64,000 nt of DNA, taken from NCBI GenBank assembly GCA_947504705.1, contig CANNIA010000007.1:1-64000 (forward strand). Reading direction: 5' to 3'. Source of the stretch: Paracoccaceae bacterium. Lineage in GTDB: Bacteria; Pseudomonadota; Alphaproteobacteria; Rhodobacterales; Rhodobacteraceae. A program made the position numbers and the translations under genes. How positions within the stretch are numbered: the first letter of the stretch is position 1; each line of letters begins with the position of its first letter. Below are positions 29,384 to 38,327 of this stretch, piece after piece. The notes under the pieces are model-generated. The model saw only the letters and a program-made list of their open reading frames with translations, did no database searches and was not told where the DNA came from.

Positions 29384-29767
29384 ATGTTCGAAAAACTGGA
29401 ACTCATCCAAATGGCGCAGTCGCTGGCTGCACAGTCCGGGGCGCGCATGGCGGTCATCGCCGAGAATGTCGCGAATGCCGACACGCCCGGCTACAAGGCC
29501 AAGGACCTGCCCAGCTTTGCCGAAGCCTATGCCGCCGATCCGGGCGAGATGCGCAGGTCCCGGCCGGGCCATCTCAACGGCTCTTCCACCACTACAACCC
29601 TGATGCCAGAGCGCAGCCGGGGCCAAGAATCACCGAATGGAAACTCGGTCTCGCTTGAGGCTGAAATGGTCAAGTCCGTCGAAGCGCGACAGAACCACGA
29701 CATGGCGCTGGCGATCTATCGGGCAAGCTCGGATGTGATCCGCGCCAGCCTTGGCCGGAACCGGTAG
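29384..29767 (+). CDS. flgB: flagellar basal-body rod protein FlgB
   Basis: A proximal rod subunit. The 127-residue protein has the rod-protein N-terminal motif MAVIAENVANADTPGYKAKDLPSF and the helical C-terminus (VSLEAEMVKSVEARQNHDMALAIYRAS). ATG 29384 (MFEKLEL) is preferred because of the GGGAGAAG ribosome-binding sequence and a normal length. First gene of the flgB-flgC-fliE-fliQ-flgF-flgG-flgA-flgH-fliL operon. Confidence 0.94.
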   Translation: MFEKLELIQMAQSLAAQSGARMAVIAENVANADTPGYKAKDLPSFAEAYAADPGEMRRSRPGHLNGSSTTTTLMPERSRGQESPNGNSVSLEAEMVKSVEARQNHDMALAIYRASSDVIRASLGRNR

Positions 29768-29776
29768 GGGGCATAG

Positions 29777-30160
29777 ATGGGCAATGACCTGATCTCTTCG
29801 CTATCCTTTTCCGCTTCCGGGATGGAGGCACAGTCGATGCGGCTTCGCCATGTGTCGGAAAACATCGCCAATGCCGACACCCCCGGTTACCACCGCAAGC
29901 TTGTCAGCTTTGATCAGGCGATGGATACCGGCCTCGTTGAAGTCGGGCCAGTCCGGCTTGATCAAAGCGAACTTACCAGCATCTACGATCCCGGCCACCC
30001 GTTGGCGGATGATACCGGTCACTACGACGGCTCGAATGTCGATCTGGTGATCGAAATCGCGGACGCGCGCGAAGCGCAGCGCAGCTATGAGGCAAACCTC
30101 AGGATGTTCGACCAGACGCGTCAGATGACGCAAAGTCTGTTCGACCTGCTGCGCCGATAG
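29777..30160 (+). CDS. flgC: flagellar basal-body rod protein FlgC
   Basis: A proximal rod subunit of 127 residues. It carries the N-terminal SASGMEAQSMRLRHVSENIANADTPGYHRK motif and ends with RSYEANLRMFDQTRQMTQSLFDLLRR, the C-terminal helix shared by axial proteins. It follows flgB by nine bases and precedes fliE by twelve. Confidence 0.95.
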   Translation: MGNDLISSLSFSASGMEAQSMRLRHVSENIANADTPGYHRKLVSFDQAMDTGLVEVGPVRLDQSELTSIYDPGHPLADDTGHYDGSNVDLVIEIADAREAQRSYEANLRMFDQTRQMTQSLFDLLRR

Positions 30161-30172
30161 AGGAGATCCAGA

Positions 30173-30463
30173 ATGGACGTGAATACCTCTTTCGTCTCCA
30201 AGGCCTATGCCAATGCACGCACCGCTGCTGCCCCCCAGCCAAAGGCTGATGGGGCAGAGGCGGGCTTTGCAAGGTTGGCCGGGGATTTCATGGGCACGCT
30301 TCAAGAGCATGAAGCCACTGCCCGTGCGGCCATGACAGGTGGGGCCGATCCACATGCATTGGTTCAGGCTTTGGCCTCGTCGCAGCTGGCGGTCGAAACC
30401 GTGGCGACCGTGCGCGACCGGGTGGTCGAGGCCTATCAGGAAATCCTGAGGATGCCGGTATGA
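30173..30463 (+). CDS. fliE: flagellar hook-basal body protein FliE
   Basis: FliE joins the MS ring/export gate to the proximal rod. The 96-residue protein has the usual C-terminal segment ALASSQLAVETVATVRDRVVEAYQEILRMPV. A strong ribosome-binding sequence (GAGGAGA) lies upstream. Its stop overlaps the start of fliQ by four bases. Confidence 0.93.
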   Translation: MDVNTSFVSKAYANARTAAAPQPKADGAEAGFARLAGDFMGTLQEHEATARAAMTGGADPHALVQALASSQLAVETVATVRDRVVEAYQEILRMPV

Positions 30464-30726
30464 CCGAAGCCCAGATCTTTGACATGCTCCGCCAGGGGCT
30501 TTGGACTTCGGTCCTGATCTCGACGCCGCTTCTGGCGGTGGCACTGGTGGTGGGCGTCGTGATCGGTCTCTTCCAGGCCCTGACTTCGGTGCAGGAAATG
30601 ACGCTGACCTTCGTGCCCAAGGCCGCCGCGATGATGGCTGTCTTCTGGGTCTCGATGAGCTTCATGACCTCGACTTTGGTCGCCTTCTTCGCCGACACGA
30701 TCATTCCTCAGATCGCAGGGGGCTAG
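30460..30726 (+). CDS. fliQ: flagellar export gate protein FliQ
   Basis: An 88-residue inner-membrane component of the type III export gate (FliPQR). It has two transmembrane segments (VLISTPLLAVALVVGVVIGLFQALTSV and AAAMMAVFWVSMSFMTSTLVAFF) with the QEMTLTFVPK loop between them, as in all FliQ/SctS proteins. Coupled to fliE by an ATGA overlap. Confidence 0.95.
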   Translation: MTEAQIFDMLRQGLWTSVLISTPLLAVALVVGVVIGLFQALTSVQEMTLTFVPKAAAMMAVFWVSMSFMTSTLVAFFADTIIPQIAGG

Positions 30727-30729
30727 ACC

Positions 30730-31440
30730 ATGGACGCCGCCGGATACGCCACGCTGACCCGCCAATCAGGTCTGATGCGCGAAATGGGTGTGGTGGCGAA
30801 CAACATCGCCAACGCCTCGACCACCGGCTTTCGCCGCGAAGGTGTGGTCTTTTCCGAATTCGTCGCGGCCCTTGATCAGGACCCGTCGCTCTCGATGTCC
30901 TACGCCAGCGGTCGCGAAGTCGACCTGTCGCAGGCCGGTCTGTCGCAGACGGGGGGCAGCTTCGACTTTGGCATTCAGGGCGACGGTTTCTTCCTGATCG
31001 AAACCCCGGATGGCGAAAGGCTGACCCGCGCGGGCAGTTTCACCCCCTCCGCCGAAGGCGAGTTGGTCACCCCCGACGGTTTCCGACTGCTTGATGCCGG
31101 GGGCGCACCGATCTTCATTCCGCCCGACGCGAAGTCGGTTGCGATGGCCAGCGACGGCACGCTTTCCACCAACGGCCAGCCCATCGCGCAGGTTGGGCTG
31201 TGGCAGCCCACCGATCCGCTGGCGCTGCGCCATCAGTCCGGGACCATGTTTTCCGCCGGGGAACTGGAACCCGCCGCAGGGGCGACCGTGATGCAGGGCA
31301 TGCTGGAGGACAGCAACGTCCAACCCATTTCCGAAATCGCCCGCATGATCGAGGTTCAGCGCGCCTATGAGCTGGGCCAGAAGTTTCTTGACGCCGAAGA
31401 TGAACGGGTCCGCGGCGTGATCCAGACACTTGGCCGATAG
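30730..31440 (+). CDS. flgF: flagellar basal-body rod protein FlgF
   Basis: A proximal rod protein of 236 residues. The N-terminus has GVVANNIANASTTGFRREGV and the middle has FGIQGDGFFLIETPDGERLTRAGSF, typical of the FlgE/F/G family. The C-terminus MIEVQRAYELGQKFLDAEDER is standard. The length and its place before flgG favour FlgF. It starts three bases after the fliQ stop. Confidence 0.93.
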   Translation: MDAAGYATLTRQSGLMREMGVVANNIANASTTGFRREGVVFSEFVAALDQDPSLSMSYASGREVDLSQAGLSQTGGSFDFGIQGDGFFLIETPDGERLTRAGSFTPSAEGELVTPDGFRLLDAGGAPIFIPPDAKSVAMASDGTLSTNGQPIAQVGLWQPTDPLALRHQSGTMFSAGELEPAAGATVMQGMLEDSNVQPISEIARMIEVQRAYELGQKFLDAEDERVRGVIQTLGR

Positions 31441-31449
31441 GAACCTGCG

Positions 31450-32235
31450 ATGAAAGCCCTGCAAATCGCCGCGACCGGCATGGCCGCCCAGCAGATGAAG
31501 GTCGATGTTGTGTCGAACAACCTCGCCAACATGTCGACCACCGGTTACAGCCCCCGTCGTGCCGACTTTGCCGATCTGAGCTATCAGCAGATGGTGCGCC
31601 CGGGCAGCGTTTCGGCGTCTGATGGGTCGATGCTGCCGACCGGCATCCAGATCGGGCTTGGGGTTCGCCCCGCTTCGGTGACGATCATTCCCGGCCAAGG
31701 CTCTCTGGACGCCACCGGCGGCGATCTGGATGTGGCCATCGACGGCAACGGCTATATTGAAGTGACCCTTCCCAACGGGACAACAGCCTATACCCGCGAC
31801 GGGGCGCTGAAACGCTCGGCGGATGGATTGATCGTGACATCGGACGGGTTTCCAGTGGTCCCCGGCATCACCATCCCCACCGATGCGCGCGGGTTGACCA
31901 TCAGCCCCACGGGCGAGGTTTGGGCCGATTTTGCTGATCGAGTGGACCCGGAACTCCTTGGCCAGCTTACCCTTTCCACCTTTGCCAACGAAAAGGGGCT
32001 GGAGGCTTTGGGGTCGAACCTCTTTGCCGAAAGCCCGGCCTCGGGTGCGGCCTTTTCGGGCCAACCGGGGCTCGATGGGCTTGGCACTCTGCGTCAGGGC
32101 TATCTTGAGTCAAGTTCCGTCGATGCCGTGCGCGAAGTGACCGAACTGATCAAGGCCCAACGTGGCTATGAACTGAACGCCAAGGTCATCACAGCCGCCG
32201 ACCAGATGCTGGCCGCAACCACGCAGGTGCGTTGA
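31450..32235 (+). CDS. flgG: flagellar distal rod protein FlgG
   Basis: The distal rod subunit, of 261 residues. Motifs: KVDVVSNNLANMSTTGYSPRRADF at the N-terminus, then GDLDVAIDGNGYIEVTLPNGTTAYTRDGA, and the C-terminal VTELIKAQRGYELNAKVITAADQML. This length and wording are diagnostic of FlgG. Its stop TGA shares a base with the flgA start. Confidence 0.96.
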   Translation: MKALQIAATGMAAQQMKVDVVSNNLANMSTTGYSPRRADFADLSYQQMVRPGSVSASDGSMLPTGIQIGLGVRPASVTIIPGQGSLDATGGDLDVAIDGNGYIEVTLPNGTTAYTRDGALKRSADGLIVTSDGFPVVPGITIPTDARGLTISPTGEVWADFADRVDPELLGQLTLSTFANEKGLEALGSNLFAESPASGAAFSGQPGLDGLGTLRQGYLESSSVDAVREVTELIKAQRGYELNAKVITAADQMLAATTQVR

Positions 32236-32666
32236 TGCTAAGGTTTACGCTTTTCCTGCTGATCGCCGCACCAGCCGCCGCCGACAGTGTCGTCGCCACA
32301 CGAACGCTAAGGGCCCAGACGGTGATTGCAGCTGACGATCTGACCCTTGTCGCGGCGGATCTGCCCGGCGCACTCTCGGATCCGCTTGGAGCCTACGGGT
32401 TGGAAACACGCGTGGCCATCTATGCTGGTCGGCCCGTCCGGCCCGAAGACCTTGGCCAACCCACTCTGGTTCAGCGCAACCAGACCGTGACGCTGATCTA
32501 TGCCACTGGCGCGCTTGCCATTTCGACCGAAGGCCGGGCGCTTGCGCGTGGGTCGGAAGGGGAAGTTGTCCAAGTGATCAACCTTGCCTCGCGCACAACT
32601 GTCTCGGGCCGTGTCGGCGCGGATGGTGCGGTTTATGTCGGATGGGATGACAAGAATGCTGACTAA
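32235..32666 (+). CDS. flgA: flagellar P-ring assembly chaperone FlgA
   Basis: The periplasmic chaperone for P-ring (FlgI) assembly. The 143-residue protein has a signal peptide (MLRFTLFLLIAAPAAADS) and the SAF domain (RTLRAQTVIAADDLTL, then YAGRPVRPEDLGQPTLVQRNQTVTLIY). ATG 32235 is chosen over a TTG one codon earlier. Its end overlaps the flgH start by eleven bases. The expected partner gene flgI is not in the window. Confidence 0.92.
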   Translation: MLRFTLFLLIAAPAAADSVVATRTLRAQTVIAADDLTLVAADLPGALSDPLGAYGLETRVAIYAGRPVRPEDLGQPTLVQRNQTVTLIYATGALAISTEGRALARGSEGEVVQVINLASRTTVSGRVGADGAVYVGWDDKNAD

Positions 32667-33381
32667 AATTGCAATCTTCCTGATACTTACCCTTGCCGGC
32701 TGCGCAAAGCTTGATCAGGTCGGTCGTGCGCCCGGCTTCGCGCCCTTCGCCGAGACAGACCAGTACTATGCCCTTCATTCGGCCGAACTGCCCGAGGATG
32801 TCGCGGCAGGCACGCCATCGGATCATTCCTCACTGTGGTCCGGCGGGACGGACGCCCTTTTTGGCGACCGCCGGGCAGCGCATCGTGGCGATATCCTGAC
32901 CGTCGTGATCGAGATTGACGACAGTGCTGCAATTTCCAATTCCACTGGCCGGAACCGCAGCGGCAAGCAAAGCGGGGGCCTTGGCCAGTTCTTTGGCATT
33001 CCCCAGCGGATCGATGAGCAGCTTCCGGACGGCGCCAGCATGGAGGAAGCCTTCGATACCTCATCCGCGTCGACCTTCAAGGGGTCGGGCAATGTCTCGC
33101 GCAAGGAACAATTGACCCTGCGGATTGCCGCAACAGTTGTCGAAGACATGCCGAACGGACTTCTAAGGATCGAAGGCCAGTAAGAGGTCCGGGTGAATTT
33201 CGAAAAGCGGATCCTGACCGTGACCGGTTATGTCCGGCCAATCGACATCTCGCGCAACAACGAGATCACCTATGACAAGATCGCCGGAGCCCAAATCTCA
33301 TATGGGGGCGAGGGGCAGATTACCGATGTCCAACAGCCTACCTATGGCCAGCAAGCCGCCGACATCGTGCTTCCGTTCTGA
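32656..33381 (+). pseudogene. flgH: flagellar L-ring lipoprotein FlgH, interrupted by an in-frame TAA
   Basis: FlgH forms the L ring in the outer membrane. Translation from ATG 32656 gives a lipoprotein signal (MLTKIAIFLILTLAGCAK, lipobox L-A-G-C), the segment SLWSGGTDALFGDRRAAHRGDILTVVIEIDDSA, and NVSRKEQLTLRIAATVVEDMPNGLLRIEGQ. A TAA stop then occurs at 33181-33183, after 175 residues. In the same frame without a gap the FlgH C-terminus continues (EVRVNFEKRILTVTGYVRP, then NEITYDKIAGAQISYGGEG) to 33381. The family usually has G-x-Q-E-V-R-V here, so the stop most simply replaces a Gln codon (CAA to TAA). The total reading length of about 240 residues is normal. It may be a real nonsense mutation, a sequencing error or, less likely, readthrough. 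Confidence 0.9.
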
Positions 33382-33383
33382 TC

Positions 33384-33944
33384 ATGCTGCGCAAACTTTT
33401 CCCCCTTCTTCTGGCCCTTGTGGGCTTGGGTGGCGGCATCGGAGCCGGGCTGTTTCTGCGCCCGACGGCAGAGGTCGGCGAACACGCCGCAGCCGAAGGA
33501 GGCGAACAGGCTTCGGAGGCTCAAGGTAACGGCACTGAAACGGCCGTTAAAACCGAAGCTGCCGCCGATGACCACGGCGGGGCTTCAACTTCAGGCGAAC
33601 TTGGCGATGGTTCGGAGGATGGCCCCGAATACGTGAAGATGAACAACCAATTCGTCGTGCCCGTGGTCAAGGACGGTCGGGTTGATGCGATGGTGGTCCT
33701 GGCAATCTCGCTTGAGATCGAACCCGGCAATACCGAAACGGTATATTCCCATGAGCCGAAATTGCGCGATGCCTTTCTGCAGGTGATGTTCGACCACGCG
33801 AATGTCGGGGGTTTCAGCGGCTCCTTTACCGACAGCTCGAACCTTGTGGTCCTGCGGGCGAACCTGAAAGAGGCGGCGGCAATGATCCTTGGCACAGTCG
33901 TGCGGGATGTGCTGATCACCGACATTGCGCGGCAAGACAGCTGA
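33384..33944 (+). CDS. fliL: flagellar basal body-associated protein FliL
   Basis: An inner-membrane protein at the motor that modulates stator function. The 186-residue protein has one N-terminal transmembrane helix (LFPLLLALVGLGGGIGAGLFL), a long acidic Glu/Ala-rich linker (about residues 30-85), and the FliL periplasmic domain (YVKMNNQFVVPVV, LEIEPG, LRDAFLQVMF). It begins two bases after the flgH stop and is the last gene of this flagellar operon. Confidence 0.87.
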   Translation: MLRKLFPLLLALVGLGGGIGAGLFLRPTAEVGEHAAAEGGEQASEAQGNGTETAVKTEAAADDHGGASTSGELGDGSEDGPEYVKMNNQFVVPVVKDGRVDAMVVLAISLEIEPGNTETVYSHEPKLRDAFLQVMFDHANVGGFSGSFTDSSNLVVLRANLKEAAAMILGTVVRDVLITDIARQDS

Positions 33945-33971
33945 GGGCCAGAACAGGCAGCCGACGGGTTT

Positions 33972-34886
33972 TCATGTTGTACCGCTGTCTGGCTCTTCGG
34001 CCTTCAGCCATTCCACCAACAGGGACAGCGGTCGACTAAGCGTCCGGCCCTTTGGCCAAACAAGGTAGTATCCGGCCTCAAGCGCGTCATATTCTACAGC
34101 AGCAGCCACCAGCCGACCGCGTTTTGCCTCGGCTTCGAACAGGAACGATGGCAGAAGGGCTAGGCCAAAACCCAAGGCGGCCGCCTCGGACATATGGGCG
34201 AACTGGTCGAAAAGCATTCCGCTTAGCCGATCGACATGCAGCTTGCGACGGGAGAACCAGTCCTCCCAAGCTCCCGGCCGGCTTTCCAGATGCAGAAGCG
34301 GAAGCGAGAGAATCTCGCTTGGTGAAACCGGGCCATTGGGCAGCAGCACAGGCGCGCCCGCCGGGATCACCCGTTCGCGCATCAGCTCCAGATATTCGAC
34401 ACCCTGCCAATCCGGGACGCCGAAATGGACTGCCGCGTCAAAAGGTTCACTGCCAAAGTCGAACGGGGCAAGCCTTGTGCCAAGATTTACCACCACTGCA
34501 GGGTTCGCATCGCAGAACTCCTTCAGCCGGGGCAGAAGCCAATGCGATCCAAATGTAGGAAGCACTGCCAGGTTCAGGCTCATCCGCGCACCTGCAGCGC
34601 GGATCTTCAGGCTGGCCCGGGCAAGGTCTTGCAGATAGCCTCGCGCTGTGGCCGCATAGTCCCGCCCTGCCGGGGTCAGAACCAAGGCTCGCCCGGCCCG
34701 TTCAAACAGGGTCACGCCGATCTGGCCCTCAAGATGCTTCAACTGCCGGGAAATCGCCGAATGGGTCAGCGACAGCTCACCCGCGGCAAGCGTGGCCGAT
34801 CCAAGCCGATCAACGGCTTCCAGCGCAAGCAGCGAACTGACCGACGGCAGAAACCGGCGCGGGGCAATCATGTGCAGAAACCTCAC
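33972..34886 (-). CDS. LysR-family transcriptional regulator (GcvA-like)
   Basis: A 304-residue LysR regulator. The N-terminal winged helix has the family pattern SSLLALEAVDRLGSATLAAGELSLTHSAISRQLKHLEGQIGVTLFERAGRALVLT. The effector domain resembles the GcvA/AmpR branch, with AVHFGVPDW in the middle. It is transcribed divergently from the aminotransferase operon, the classical LysR arrangement, so that operon is its likely target. A Met five codons inside is an alternative start. Confidence 0.92.
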   Translation of the reverse strand: MRFLHMIAPRRFLPSVSSLLALEAVDRLGSATLAAGELSLTHSAISRQLKHLEGQIGVTLFERAGRALVLTPAGRDYAATARGYLQDLARASLKIRAAGARMSLNLAVLPTFGSHWLLPRLKEFCDANPAVVVNLGTRLAPFDFGSEPFDAAVHFGVPDWQGVEYLELMRERVIPAGAPVLLPNGPVSPSEILSLPLLHLESRPGAWEDWFSRRKLHVDRLSGMLFDQFAHMSEAAALGFGLALLPSFLFEAEAKRGRLVAAAVEYDALEAGYYLVWPKGRTLSRPLSLLVEWLKAEEPDSGTT

Positions 34887-34907
34887 ATATAGGCGACCAT
34901 TCGTCGT

Positions 34908-34926
34908 TTTTACTTGAGTTTTACTT
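34908..34926. promoter_or_regulatory. direct repeat in the LysR/aminotransferase intergenic region
   Basis: TTTTACTT occurs at 34908-34915 and again at 34919-34926, an 11-base period that places both on one DNA face. It lies between the divergent LysR gene and the aminotransferase operon and is AT-rich against its surroundings, so it is a candidate operator or promoter element. The assignment is positional only. Confidence 0.35.
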
Positions 34927-34961
34927 CATATACATCAGCGAAAACTTCGCCCGGGCAGAAA

Positions 34962-36140
34962 ATGAACATCGAATCCCCCTTCCGCCGCGCCAAGCGCATG
35001 GCGGGCCTTGAGATTTCTGAAATCGTCCAGATCGCCGAACGCGCGGCGGCTTTGAAGAAGGCTGGTCACAGCGTGGTGTCGCTGGCAACCGGTGAGCCGG
35101 ATTTCCCCACGCCGCCCGAGGTGATCGAGGCCGCGCATCGGGCCGCCTTGGCCGGGCAGACCAAGTATACCGCCACGCTTGGCACCGCCGACCTGCGCGC
35201 CGCCGTTGCTGCCGATGCGGGTGCGAATCCGGCTGAGGTGATCATCTCAACCGGGGCAAAGCAGGTAATCGCCAACGCGATGCTCGCCACGCTGGATCCG
35301 GGCGATGAAGTCTTGATGCCCGCGCCCTATTGGACATCCTACTCCGACATCGTGGCCATGGCGGGCGGCGAAGCGACGGTGATCCCTTGCAGCATGGAAG
35401 ACAGCTTCAAGCTGTCTGCGGATCGGCTGGCAGCCGCACTGACGCCAAACACCCGCTGGGTCATGCTGAATGCGCCGTCAAACCCATCCGGCGCGATCTA
35501 TTCACCGGATGAAATCGCCGCGCTGGCCACAGTCTTGCGCCAACACCCGCAAGTGATGATCTTGGCCGATGAGATCTATGAACATCTGAATTTCGTCCCC
35601 TTCACCCGCTTTGCCGACGCCGCACCTGACCTTCGGCACCGGATCCTGACGGTGAACGGCGCATCGAAAGCCTGGTCAATGACCGGCTGGCGGATCGGTT
35701 GGGGCATCGGCCCGGCTGCGCTGATTGCCGTGATGGGGGCCGTTCAAGGCCAGATCACTTCGGGCGCGAGTTCGATTTCGCAGGCGGCAGCGCTGGCCGC
35801 TCTGACCGGCGACCGCGCCCTGATCGACTCCCGGCGTCAGGCGCTTCGGGCGCGGCGCGACCGGGTGGTTGCCGGGCTGAATGCCGTGCCGGGGTTTGAC
35901 TGCCCCAGCCCGGACGGGGCCTTCTATGTCTTCCCGCGCATTACCGGGGCCATGCAGGCCAAGGGTTTCGCAACCGATGCCGCCTTTTGCGAATGGTTGT
36001 TGGAAACCGCAGGCGTCGCCATCGTGCCGGGCCGCGCTTTCGGCCTGCCGGGCCATGCGCGCCTGTCCTTTGCCTATGCCGACAAGGACCTTGACGAAGG
36101 CATCGCCCGGATCAAGACCGCCATGGAAAGCGGGACCTGA
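34962..36140 (+). CDS. class I/II PLP aminotransferase (AspC/2-aminoadipate type)
   Basis: A 392-residue fold-type I aminotransferase. Visible motifs are SLATGEPDFPTPPEV (substrate and helix), MLNAPSNPSGAIYS, LADEIYEHL and the PLP lysine in NGASKAWSMTGWRIGW. These fit the aspartate/aromatic aminotransferase group Igamma. The operon also holds a 2-oxoacid dehydrogenase E1 and an ALDH7-type aldehyde dehydrogenase, so 2-aminoadipate to 2-oxoadipate is a plausible reaction; the sequence alone does not fix it. ATG 34962 was chosen because an upstream TTG would fall inside the regulatory repeat. Confidence 0.9.
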   Translation: MNIESPFRRAKRMAGLEISEIVQIAERAAALKKAGHSVVSLATGEPDFPTPPEVIEAAHRAALAGQTKYTATLGTADLRAAVAADAGANPAEVIISTGAKQVIANAMLATLDPGDEVLMPAPYWTSYSDIVAMAGGEATVIPCSMEDSFKLSADRLAAALTPNTRWVMLNAPSNPSGAIYSPDEIAALATVLRQHPQVMILADEIYEHLNFVPFTRFADAAPDLRHRILTVNGASKAWSMTGWRIGWGIGPAALIAVMGAVQGQITSGASSISQAAALAALTGDRALIDSRRQALRARRDRVVAGLNAVPGFDCPSPDGAFYVFPRITGAMQAKGFATDAAFCEWLLETAGVAIVPGRAFGLPGHARLSFAYADKDLDEGIARIKTAMESGT

Positions 36141-36143
36141 CCC

Positions 36144-38327
36144 ATGGATCGCTGCGAGATCGTCCACGAAAACTTCCTGCGCCGGGTTGCCGCGCGCGAC
36201 CTGCCTCAGGGCCAACCGCCCGCAGGACCGCTTTCCCCCGAACTGGCCGTTCAGGCCTTCCGCGCCGGTTGCCTGACCCGCGTGCTGGACCGCCAAAGCC
36301 GCGCGATGCAACGCGCCGGTCAAGGCTTCTACACCATCGGCTCTTCGGGGCATGAGGGGCTGGCGGCCGTCGCCCTGGCCCTGCGCCCGACCGACATGGC
36401 CTTTCTTCACTACCGCGATGCCGCCTTCCAGATCGCCCGCTCGGGCCAAGTGCCGGGGCAAAACCCGGCCTGGGACATGCTGCTTTCCTTCGCCACCTCG
36501 ACCGAGGACCCGATCTCGGGCGGCAGGCACAAGGTTCTGGGATCCCAAAGCCTGATGATCCCGCCGCAAACATCGACCATCGCCAGCCACCTGCCCAAGG
36601 CCGTGGGCACGGCCTATTCCGTGGGTGCCGCCCGCCGTCACCGGCCCGAACATGCAATCCTGCCCGACGATGCCATCGTCTATTGCAGCTTTGGTGACGC
36701 CTCGGCCAACCATTCCACCGCGCAGGGGGCCTTCAACACCGCGCAGTGGACCTCTTACCAGTCGGTCCCCATGCCGCTTCTGTTCGTCTGCGAAGACAAC
36801 GGTATCGGCATTTCCACCAAGACCCCGAAAGGCTGGATCGAGGCGACCTTCTCTGCCCGCCCCGGCCTGAAATACTTCAAGGCCGACGGGCTGGACCTTT
36901 ACGACACCTACCGCGTCGCCCAGGAAGCTGCCGACTACGTCCGCACCCGTAGGAAACCCGCCTTCCTGCACCTGCGCACCATCCGGCTTTACGGCCATGC
37001 CGGGGCGGATATGCCAACGACCTACCTGCCGCGCGAAGAGGTCGAGGCCGAAGAGGCCAACGATCCGCTGCTTCATTCCGTGCGCCTTCTGGATCAGGCC
37101 GGGGTGATGGCCCCCGATCAGGCCTTGGCGATCTATCAGGAAACGCTGGACCGTGTTGCCCGTGTCGCTGGTGACGCGGTGAAACGGCCCCGCTTGAAGA
37201 CCGCAAAAGAGGTGATGGCCAGCATTATCCCGCCCCGCCGCCAGAACCGCCCCACCAACGGCCCCACGCCCGAGGCGCGGGCGCAGGCCTTCGGCGGCGA
37301 TCTGAAGGCGATGAATGAGCCGCAGATCATGTCGCGCATCATCAACTGGGCGCTAACCGATCTGATGCTTGCCCACCGTGAAATCGTGATGATGGGCGAA
37401 GACGTGGGTCGCAAGGGCGGCGTCTATGGCGTGACCCAAAAGCTGACCCAGCGCTTCGGGTCCGACCGGATGATCGACACGCTTCTGGACGAACAGTCGA
37501 TCCTTGGCCTTGCCATCGGCATGGCGCAGAATGGCTTTGTCCCGATGCCGGAGATCCAGTTCCTCGCCTATCTTCACAATGCCGAAGATCAGCTTCGGGG
37601 TGAGGCTGCGACGCTGTCGTTCTTCAGTAAGGGCGCTTTCACCAACCCGATGGTGCTGCGCATTGCCGGGCTTGGCTACCAAAAGGGCTTCGGCGGGCAT
37701 TTCCACAACGACAACTCGGTCGCCGTGCTGCGTGACATTCCCGGCGTGATCCTTGCCGTGCCGTCGAACGGAGCCGACGCCGCCCGGATGCTGCGTGAAT
37801 GCGTGCGTCTTGCGCGTGAGGAACAGCGGGTTGTCGTCTTCCTTGAACCCATCGCGCTGTATCCGATGCGCGATCTGCACGCCGACAAGGATGGGGCCTG
37901 GATGACTCGCTATCCCGACCCGTCAGAGATCATTCCCTTGGGCGAAGTCGGCATTACCGGCGACGGTCAGGACCTTGCCATTGTGACTTTCGGCAACGGC
38001 ACTTACCTCTCGCAACAGGCCCTGCCGGGGATCAAGGCCGCTGGCATCAAGACCCGGATCATCGACACCCGCTGGCTTTCCCCCCTGCCGAAGGCTGCGC
38101 TGACCAAGGCAGTTGAGGGTTGCAAGAACATCCTGATCGTCGATGAAACCCGCCATTCCGGCGGCGTGGCCGAAGCCTTGATGGCGCATTTCCACGAAGC
38201 TGCCCCCGGCGTTAAACTCGCACGGATCACGGCGGAAGACAGCTTCATCGCCACCGGCCCCGCCTATGCGGTTACCATGCCCTCCTCAGCCGATATCGTG
38301 GCTGCAGCCAAAGGGATGGTCGCATGA
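36144..38327 (+). CDS. 2-oxoacid dehydrogenase E1, fused alpha and beta subunits
   Basis: A thiamine-diphosphate-dependent decarboxylase/dehydrogenase of 727 residues. Residues ~30-370 are an E1-alpha domain with GQGFYTIGSSGHEG, the ThDP-binding FGDASANHSTAQGAFNTA and CEDNGIGIST. Residues ~395-727 are an E1-beta domain with MMGEDVGRKGGVYGVTQKL and DETRHSGGVAE. Fused chains like this occur in branched-chain-type enzymes. No E2 or E3 gene is in the window, so it must borrow those subunits or work differently. The gene starts three bases after the aminotransferase and overlaps the next gene by four. In this setting 2-oxoadipate is the favoured substrate; branched-chain 2-oxoacids are the alternative. 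Confidence 0.88.
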   Translation: MDRCEIVHENFLRRVAARDLPQGQPPAGPLSPELAVQAFRAGCLTRVLDRQSRAMQRAGQGFYTIGSSGHEGLAAVALALRPTDMAFLHYRDAAFQIARSGQVPGQNPAWDMLLSFATSTEDPISGGRHKVLGSQSLMIPPQTSTIASHLPKAVGTAYSVGAARRHRPEHAILPDDAIVYCSFGDASANHSTAQGAFNTAQWTSYQSVPMPLLFVCEDNGIGISTKTPKGWIEATFSARPGLKYFKADGLDLYDTYRVAQEAADYVRTRRKPAFLHLRTIRLYGHAGADMPTTYLPREEVEAEEANDPLLHSVRLLDQAGVMAPDQALAIYQETLDRVARVAGDAVKRPRLKTAKEVMASIIPPRRQNRPTNGPTPEARAQAFGGDLKAMNEPQIMSRIINWALTDLMLAHREIVMMGEDVGRKGGVYGVTQKLTQRFGSDRMIDTLLDEQSILGLAIGMAQNGFVPMPEIQFLAYLHNAEDQLRGEAATLSFFSKGAFTNPMVLRIAGLGYQKGFGGHFHNDNSVAVLRDIPGVILAVPSNGADAARMLRECVRLAREEQRVVVFLEPIALYPMRDLHADKDGAWMTRYPDPSEIIPLGEVGITGDGQDLAIVTFGNGTYLSQQALPGIKAAGIKTRIIDTRWLSPLPKAALTKAVEGCKNILIVDETRHSGGVAEALMAHFHEAAPGVKLARITAEDSFIATGPAYAVTMPSSADIVAAAKGMVA

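Noticed and set aside
33193-33381. A separate 62-residue gene starting at a GTG after the flgH stop
   Set aside because: The sequence is the conserved FlgH C-terminus in the same frame; it has no independent function known and no convincing ribosome-binding site.
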